From: Lasiodiplodia sp. COLG20
Lineage: Eukaryota; Ascomycota; Dothideomycetes; Botryosphaeriales; Botryosphaeriaceae
Assembly: GCA_009801085.1 (NCBI GenBank)
Contig: VNWV01000004.1
Coordinates: 2,418,001-2,482,000 of the forward strand
Direction of reading: 5' to 3'
DNA: 64,000 nucleotides
The notes under the pieces were generated by a model. The model was not told the DNA's origin and searched no databases. It saw only the letters and a list, made by a program, of their open reading frames with translations. A program made the translations under genes and the position numbers. Below, in pieces: positions 57,701-64,000 of this stretch; the stretch's first letter is position 1, and every line of letters starts with the position of its first letter.

Positions 57701-58642
57701 GAACGAACACCTTCTCTGGTTTCTGGACTTGTCGTCATTGCCAAGTTCAGTGCCGTTAGCTCAAGCCGTAGCTCCTCATGTCTCTCAATCTGGAAAAGCG
57801 GGCTGTGAATTCCGGGACTTCCAGCCGTTCATTTTCTGCGAGTTTCATGGTCGGACGGTGTAGACTGAGCGGGTCCGCAATGATTTTACCGAGAGATATG
57901 GGACCGTCTGGAAGGCATTGCAGCTTCGGAGAAATCAGATAAGTCCTCAGGGAACTCATTTTGGAGAAGGAGCCGAAGACGGTATGTCCGACCAATTTGA
58001 TGAGAAGATACGAATGCATGAGGCTGTATAGGGGATCTTGGTTTGGGACAGTGCAATGCTCTTAATAAGCGACTGAACACTGGCATATTCTCTAGGTGGG
58101 GCTGCCAAGGTCATCAGAGCTCTACATGCAGGCAGCCTTGCGGGGGCTGAAAGCCGAAAGCTGAGTTCCTGCCCTAAGACTGGTTAATTGATTGATTTTC
58201 AGCTCCCAGTGTCACTTCAAGCGGGTGACACTGGGCTCACGTCCGAATGAGTCGTAGTTATGTAGTTACTTTCAATCCTGTTATGGGAGGCTGTACCGGC
58301 TCAAGTGTACACAAAGGGTTGCTTCTGAATAGAAATTGAAATAAATATATCTAAGTAGAAGAGAATGAGTAGATCCCCTGTATGGTTGGCCCGGATGAAG
58401 GGCAGAAGAGGCAATCAAGTTCGGTGAAATTGGTATCGACACTATAAGTTCGGCAATACCACTACAAGTAGGCATCATATGAAGAACAGGGACTGACCTT
58501 TGATAGAACATGATCCAGCTCACTACACATTTTACCTTCATGTGATTCGTCAATTATGGTTAGGTCTTTGCATTAGTCTTGGGTAGTCAATCCTGAGGTA
58601 TCCAACTGTGCCATTCAGGCTATCAGCAGACAGCACACCATT
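57701..58642. other. AT-rich intergenic, possible N-terminal remains of the zinc-finger relic
   Basis: Minus-strand frames at 57756-58019 and 57886-58086 may be remnants of the N-terminal part of the relic, but I see no conserved block. A perfect 11-bp inverted repeat lies at 58205-58235. Confidence 0.4.
58205..58235. repeat. Perfect inverted repeat, 11-bp arms, 9-nt loop
   Basis: CCCAGTGTCAC at 58205-58215 is exactly complementary to GTGACACTGGG at 58225-58235. A T-G pair could extend the stem by one. No flanking duplication was recognised and its role is unknown. Confidence 0.8.
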
Positions 58643-59684
58643 TTACAGATGCGCCGCTTCACCCTTCTCCACCTTTCCCAAAAACCCAACAACCCTTCTG
58701 CACAGATCACCTACAACCTCTTCCGCGTCTCCCCTCAAGTTGTGACTGGCACGCGGCACGATGCCTCCAAATTCCTCTTCCCAAACACCTCCGGCCTCCT
58801 TCACAAATCCACTCCACCGCTTCACCAGGCCTTCTTTGTCTACACTCGGGGGAACGAACTCGTCGCTGCCGGAGTAGAGCACACACACGCCCAAGCCTTT
58901 CGGCACAGCTCCAAACGTCCTCTTCACGTCCTCATCCGGCAGATCGTCACTGAAGAAGTCATCCGCGCCCTTCTTATCTGGGGACGCAAGCGCTAACCAC
59001 CGCCGCGCCGAGACCGGGGTCTTCTTGAAGTCCTTCTCCGTAACCCTGAACGGCAAGATATCCTCACCACGGCCTTCGTCCACATACGCCTGCGCCACGG
59101 CATTCGCCGCATCAAACTTGTCTTTCCCCAACGAGTGCAGCATGGCCTGGCGGTCGCTGGCAGGGGCCTGCAGAATGATAGCGTCGATGGGGGCTCTATA
59201 GGAGGCGGCGGAGGGCTTGGAAGGCGACGCCACGTACTCGATCGCGTCCTGGCATCCCGTGCTGTGGCCCATGATCACGATTTTGGCGCCAGGCCCGCGG
59301 AGCGACCGGAAGTACTTGACGCACAGTGCGAGCTCGTCGGCATCGCGGACGAGGCTAGAGGTGCCCCAGCCGGTGTAGGAGGAGCTTAGGAGCGGTTGGG
59401 CGAGAGACCAGGTAGGCGGGAGCTTGGAGGCGATAGTAGCGGGGTATGGAACGGTGAGCAGACCATCACCGAGACCGCCGACCCTGTAAGATTTTAGTCG
59501 TGCTTAGCGTGGTTCTTGATAAAGATAGAACAGATATGGGGGCGGAGGGACGATGGAACAGCATATACCAGATTAGCACGTTAGTGGTAGTGGCGGAGGC
59601 ATTGGCGGGTTTGTGCTCAAAAGCCAGCAGACTAGGCGAGAAGCGGTGGGCAACGCCATCGTGGGCAGATGGCTGGAACGGCAT
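58643..59684 (-). CDS. DUF1749/UPF0613 family alpha/beta hydrolase
   Basis: Esterase-like protein of unknown substrate. Two exons (minus): 59569-59684 and 58643-59483 (GTATAT donor, TTACAG acceptor; the junction completes a Trp codon), 318 aa, start ATG 59684 (MPFQPSAHDGVAHRFSPSLL). The fold signatures are NVLIW|VGGLGDGLLTVPY, the nucleophile elbow IMGHSTGCQD with Ser113, the ASDRQAM segment, VLYSGSDEFVPP carrying the likely acid residue, and ASHNL carrying the likely catalytic His. These match the DUF1749 family found across fungi and plants. No signal peptide is seen, so it is probably cytosolic. Confidence 0.9.
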
Positions 59685-61020
59685 TGTTTCCGGCGCTTTT
59701 CTTACGTTTCGGCTTGACTTCTGTAGATGGCGTGTATACACCTGGCGGATTCAATGCCGGAGTGAGGTGCTTGATTGAAATGTCTGCGCGGAATTGTGAT
59801 GCTTGTTTCAAGTGTGACGTCGGCGGGGTACAAAGTTTATGAGGAATGCGAAAGTCGTGGCCGAAGGACTGCTCCCTTACCTAAGACCCTGCAGAACTCA
59901 AAAGTTGCGTTCATGTTGACGCTTCTATTCTGGACAAGCCGTTGCCTCGAATTGAAGACATGCCAGACGCACCTACCGAGGCTAGAAGACCGCAGAGAAC
60001 ATTTCGAAGTCCTGGGCGGTCAGGGTCTGGTAACGTTTTTATCGGGCCGAGGCACGTGGACGTTGTTCCCGGCAAGGCCTAAGCTCGGGAAAGGGCGACG
60101 GCTTGGGCATTGTCGTTATCGTACTCGCATTGGAGTTCTGAAGCTGTTGGCTTGTGACTGTCAATCGTCCGCTCAGCCCATTTTCAATAATCCAGGGCCC
60201 ACTTTTTGGGCGGTGAAAGCTTAATTAAATAGCGCTCGCTTTGAGGCTTAGCTTCCTCAGGCCGCATTTTTTGCACCGATGGAGCTGGAGAGGAGGCCGT
60301 GTTTGAGTGATCAACAACCAAGCACGGGCAGCATCAGGTGAACGCACTGCAAGGAAAGTGTGGCGCATATCGGTCGCGTGAGAGAGCAGGCCAAGGAGGC
60401 CGAACACGTCAGACAAGAGGCTCGGAGGGCATGACGAGGACGTGCAGGCTGCGCCACAGCCAGCGCCACAACAGGGCTGAAGTCATCCGGGGAAGCAGGC
60501 CAAGGAGTGGCAGGCAACGGAACACGGAACAGAGCCCAGGCGCGTTCGGATGGGACGGAATGGCGCGTTGCCGCAGGTTTCGTCTCGACCAGGGCGAGCG
60601 ATTGGACAGGCCACGCTGCTGCGGGTCGGCTGGTACTCGATCTGGTCGCACGCGCTGGCTGGGAGGCGGGAAGAGATCGCAGGCGGCGGCAACAGCAGGG
60701 CACGTCGCGATGACCGCAAGGCAGCACCCAGTCGCACGACGCGCAAACAGGACTTGGCTCCAGAGGGCGTTTGGTGCTAAGATGATGGATGATGAGCGCG
60801 GCGAGGTCCAGCCGCATCCAAGCGCCTGCGCAGTTCAGGGATTGCGGCCCTTTGACATGCCCGCTACGTCATGCGCGCAGGTGCCCGTCACTGCCCATAA
60901 ATACTGCCTCCAGCCACTACCTACCACCCGTCCACTCCCATCACAGCACTGCGTTACTTCGCTCGGCACAACTGCACCTCAGACACCACATTCCCGAGCC
61001 TCCAACTCCAAACCGCCATC
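59685..61020. other. Divergent intergenic region, hydrolase / PMP3
   Basis: About 1.3 kb. GC-rich overlapping frames at 60311-60817 (minus) and 60338-61093 (plus) have no motif. The right end is the PMP3 promoter and leader. Confidence 0.45.
60897..60903 (+). promoter_or_regulatory. TATA-like element of PMP3
   Basis: ATAAATA about 118 bp upstream of the PMP3 start, followed by a C/T/A-rich leader (CCACTACCTACCACCCGTCC) that is typical of highly expressed fungal genes. Assignment is by position and motif only. Confidence 0.4.
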
Positions 61021-61309
61021 ATGCCTTTCACCGGAAGGTACGCGCTCCCTCCGCCCCCAGCGCAGTGTCGCAAAGCACTGCTTACTGACATGACTGCAGC
61101 GACATCATCAAGATCATCTTCGCCATCATCCTGCCCCCGCTCGGTGTCTTCCTTGAGCGCGGTTGCAATGCCGACTTCCTCATCAACATCCTGTTGACCA
61201 TCCTGGGTTACATTCCCGGTATCATCCACGCGCTGTATGTCACCGCCAATTGTTTTGAAACAACGCGGCCGCTAATCTCGCCCTTAGGTACATTATCTTC
61301 AAGTTTTAG
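61021..61309 (+). CDS. PMP3: Plasma membrane proteolipid 3 (PMP3), 57 aa
   Basis: Small two-helix membrane protein that affects membrane potential and cation tolerance; plant RCI2 is homologous. Three exons, 61021-61037, 61100-61234 and 61288-61309. The first encodes only MPFTG plus two bases and the last only about seven residues, so no single long frame exists. The spliced protein reads MPFTGSDIIKIIFAIILPPL, then GVFLERGCNADFLINILLTI, then LGYIPGIIHALYIIFKF. Both helices and the family block LPPLGVFLERGC are complete, and the length is normal. Donors are GTACGC and GTATGT; acceptors are TGCAG and TTAG. Confidence 0.96.
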
Positions 61310-63603
61310 TCGCGTCGATGCAACAGAGCCTCACCACCTACTCGATACCCAATTTTCCTTTCTCTGGATGTTTCGGCACGCTGCGCGGCCAGCGCCTAAC
61401 GGCATAATCATTCGGCGTTGTCAGATCCCTCCTGGCGTGGCGGATAATCTTGCATGGTAGTCGGTACGGCAGCTGCAGTTTGCAGCGCAATCCTCCTTAC
61501 ATAGTGATGATCCATTAATGACACTTTCTCCACACCGTAATCCTCTCCGCCTCGAATCGTCGCTCGTGAAAACCTGATTCAAAACCCTCGTTGACATTCC
61601 GCGATACCTCCGCTTTGGCGTGATCGAGCGATGCACTGTCGCTGCTAGTTGCGCATCCACTAGACCGGTCGGCCGCGCCGCGCGCTTTGCTTGACTCAGG
61701 ACTGCCCAGGTATTCCGTGCTTTCCGTCTGCCGAACTTCCGAGCTCTCTACTTCTTGCCCGCGGATCCCGTCCTCTTGACCTGCCCGCGGGCACCGTGCC
61801 CTTACATGGACCGCTGGCCGACCAGAGAACATCTTCAGCTAGCAGAAATGCAGTGTCCAGGAGCCGCGCTAATGCAGTGCGACGGTCACATACTCATCCA
61901 TTTGAGGTCTGCCCCAGCGCGCGTTCTTTGTTGTTTGGGGTCGACACCCAATGCATTATTCTTTTTTGTCCCCCTTATTTCTTCTTCTTTGAGCAAGCCA
62001 CAGCAACATTCTGGTTGTCCGGCCACATTAACATGTCAGATTTAGAAACTGTTCGGCGGTCGCTTTTCCTTCGATTTCAACAGGACAGGAGTAATGGTCG
62101 GTGCACAGATACTACAAAGCCCTGGTCGCCAGCGCTTAACGACAGGCCAGTGGTCTCACCTTTCGCTCACTCACCGAATGCGCTGCTCTAAGCGCCTTCT
62201 TATTTGCGCCCTGAATCCCGGAATGCGGGGCCGAAGAAAGTGGCATGAACAGCGTCAATATCGGCTAGAGGGCGCGTAGGGGCGGTCTACGCAACACCCA
62301 CGTTGTGTGCTAATTCTCCGGCGCCCCAGGCTGCTGATTCTTCTGAGAAGTGTGCTTTCCTTAGAAATCCTGATAATGTCGGGCCCAGGTGGGAAAGGAC
62401 CTGTGCGCGGGTTTGGGGGCGGTGACGTAGGTCGCAAACGTACATTGCGATGTTGGAGTTGGTGTGCACTATTGGGCTTACGGCTTTTTAGACTTTGTCA
62501 GAGATGCGGCTGACTGTGTGATGATGAACGGTGGAAATGCGGCAGATTGACGAATGCTTGTGACAATCAAGCTTGGTCTTGCATGAGACGCGTTTCGGTA
62601 TCAATTCCGTCGATGGGTAGTCACGGTTGCTGGGGCAATGCATTCGACAAACGTTCATCATCCATACTCGTTTATCAATGTCATGGCCGCTCTCAAGGCT
62701 GCAGATACAGAGGATACCAAAGAGCCGCTGGCCACGCTGCTGTAACAACCAGTGCTCTACGAATGACATGGATGTTTGAGAGCTTCGACCAATTCTCTAC
62801 ACGAGACAAGACATTCTGCCCAGTCAACACCCTGCCAAATTCAAGTCACCCGACGAAGGAGCTGGTCTTGGCCACCACGGAAGGCGTCGGCCTTGGCTAG
62901 CATGATCGGCGGAGGGAGCAGCACCAGACAGCCATCCCATTGCCAAGAAAGGGTCCTATGGTCCAAGCGATGTTTGACCTTGAAGCGGGGTCGCAGAGAG
63001 CTCGCTGATTTGCGTAGAGACGTGAGGCTGCTGCATTGCATGCATCCCACTGCTCTGCTGACACGTTATCTATTACAATCACACGAAGCTGCAATTGCCC
63101 TGGTTCGCCAATACCCCGCGGTATACGGGGATTCCCAACGGTGGCTTGTGTCGATCAGAAGTCGGCGTTGCGGTCGAGGGTCGATGTGAAACTCGCGACA
63201 CGGGAACATACATGTTCCAGCTCATACCAGCAGCATTCTCGAGGGAAGGGAATGTGTCTCGGCGGGAGCAGCGACGGAAACAAGTATTAATAGCATGTTA
63301 CACGTGACCGGCGGAAAGACAGTGGCGGCGATCAGCGCTAGTCAACGGCAGGGCCCGCCCAGCAGCCCGCGTGTTTCGGCGTGGAGCTTCGCTACCGCTA
63401 CCCACGTCACTTCCGCAGCTCGTACAAACCTTCCGCGAGTAGAGCGCGACCTGCGCCTTCTTCTCTCCCGTCCATGCCTTCCGCAACGCGCCCTGCCCAT
63501 CTCCGGAGAGATGGCCCACCTGCACCATCTTCCACACCTCGGCCTCCCCACCACCGCAGCTAGCATTCACAGCAGCCATTTGTTTCCCACACACGCTAGC
63601 ACC
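61310..63603. other. Intergenic region, no supported gene
   Basis: About 2.3 kb with short frames on both strands (longest 61691-62191 plus, 166 codons) that lack motifs, splice partners and a convincing start context. The last 200 bases before 63604 are CT-rich and look like the leader of the next gene. Confidence 0.45.
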
Positions 63604-64000
63604 ATGGCCTCTTTGCCTGACATCGCCGTCAAGTTCAGGGCTGCTGCGAACCGCTCCAGGCTGCCCGAGCCACTGCGTCTGTTCGCCTATGTCTTCGAAA
63701 CTGATGCTAATGACCTGTCGTGGTACGACGAGGTGTACAACGTCATTACCTCCAGCGACCCGGACTACCTATCTGCGCAGCACTGGTTCGGGAGCACGGC
63801 CTTCATCAGAACCGTAAATCTGATCACCACCATGCGCCAGATGGAGCAGCCCACCGATACTGGTACACTTTAGCCTCTCCCCCAATGATGAACACCAATG
63901 CTGACTGCATAGTCGCCGAAGTACCGATCAGAAAAATGGTCATACACTGTCTCGAATGCAACAACCAGCTTGTCCGGCTTCACCCCAATACCGAGTTACA
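63604..64000 (+). CDS. Unrecognised gene, 5' part only
   Basis: ATG at 63604 in context ACCATGGCC opens MASLPDIAVKFRAAANRSRL. Exon 1 ends at 63862 (GTACAC donor). A 50-nt intron with a CTGAC branch point and ATAG acceptor joins it to 63913, where DTVAEVPIRKMVIHCLECNN continues past the window edge. HCLECNN could be the start of a zinc-binding C-x2-C. No family recognised from the about 115 residues visible. Confidence 0.75.

Noticed and set aside
60311..61093. Overlapping 168-codon minus and 251-codon plus frames upstream of PMP3
   Set aside because: Both lack motifs, and the plus frame runs through the PMP3 promoter and first intron.

Overview
The window is nuclear DNA from a filamentous ascomycete (Pezizomycotina). 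Dothideomycetes is my best guess, from the Ssn3/CDK8 N-terminal sequence and the overall gene style, but this is inference. The eukaryotic signs are direct: genes are split by short (about 50-140 nt) GT..AG introns with CTAAC/CTGAC branch points, genes lie singly on both strands, and the set includes a fungal group II G-alpha, a GH72 glucanosyltransferase, Ssn3/CDK8, dynactin p25, a HET-domain protein and a Pex28-32-type peroxin. Coding stretches are GC-rich; several gene-poor stretches are AT-richer and hold decayed genes.

Layout. 1-1.5 kb: 3'-truncated glycerophosphodiester phosphodiesterase (-). 2.8-4.4 kb: unrecognised coiled-coil protein (-). 7.1-8.4 kb: group II G-alpha (+). 8.9-10.1 kb: mitoribosomal mS38/Cox24 (+). 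12.4-14.0 kb: indoleamine 2,3-dioxygenase (+). 15.8-20.6 kb: large Pom1/DYRK-type kinase (-), divergent from a Pex28-32-type peroxin (+, 21.6-23.8 kb). 27.7-29.0 kb: GPI-anchored GH72 enzyme (+). 29.7-31.7 kb: Ygr210c-type OBG GTPase with 11 exons, one only 10 nt (+). 32.9-33.9 kb: dynactin p25 (-). 34.4-36.0 kb: single-domain MetE-like protein (-). 37.3-39.0 kb: Ssn3/CDK8 (-), divergent from a sugar-transporter-family MFS protein (+, 39.8-41.3 kb). 41.7-44.1 kb: HET-domain protein (+). 45.9-48.5 kb: large disordered protein (-). 49.2-51.4 kb: Hcs1/SMUBP2-like helicase (-), head-to-head with endonuclease III NTG1/NTH1 (+, 51.8-53.2 kb). 53.2-58.6 kb: gene graveyard with a cytochrome P450 relic and a C2H2-type zinc-finger gene inactivated by TAG stops and a frameshift. 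58.6-59.7 kb: DUF1749 alpha/beta hydrolase (-). 61.0-61.3 kb: PMP3 (+). 63.6 kb to the edge: 5' part of an unrecognised gene (+).

Most genes are unrelated housekeeping or signalling genes; there is no biosynthetic cluster, CRISPR array, rRNA or convincing tRNA. The less ordinary points are the 10-nt micro-exon, a possible GC-AG intron at the kinase N-terminus, the helicase/glycosylase shared promoter, and the accessory stretch 41.7-58.6 kb with a HET gene and two relics. I did not find a clearly new multi-gene system.
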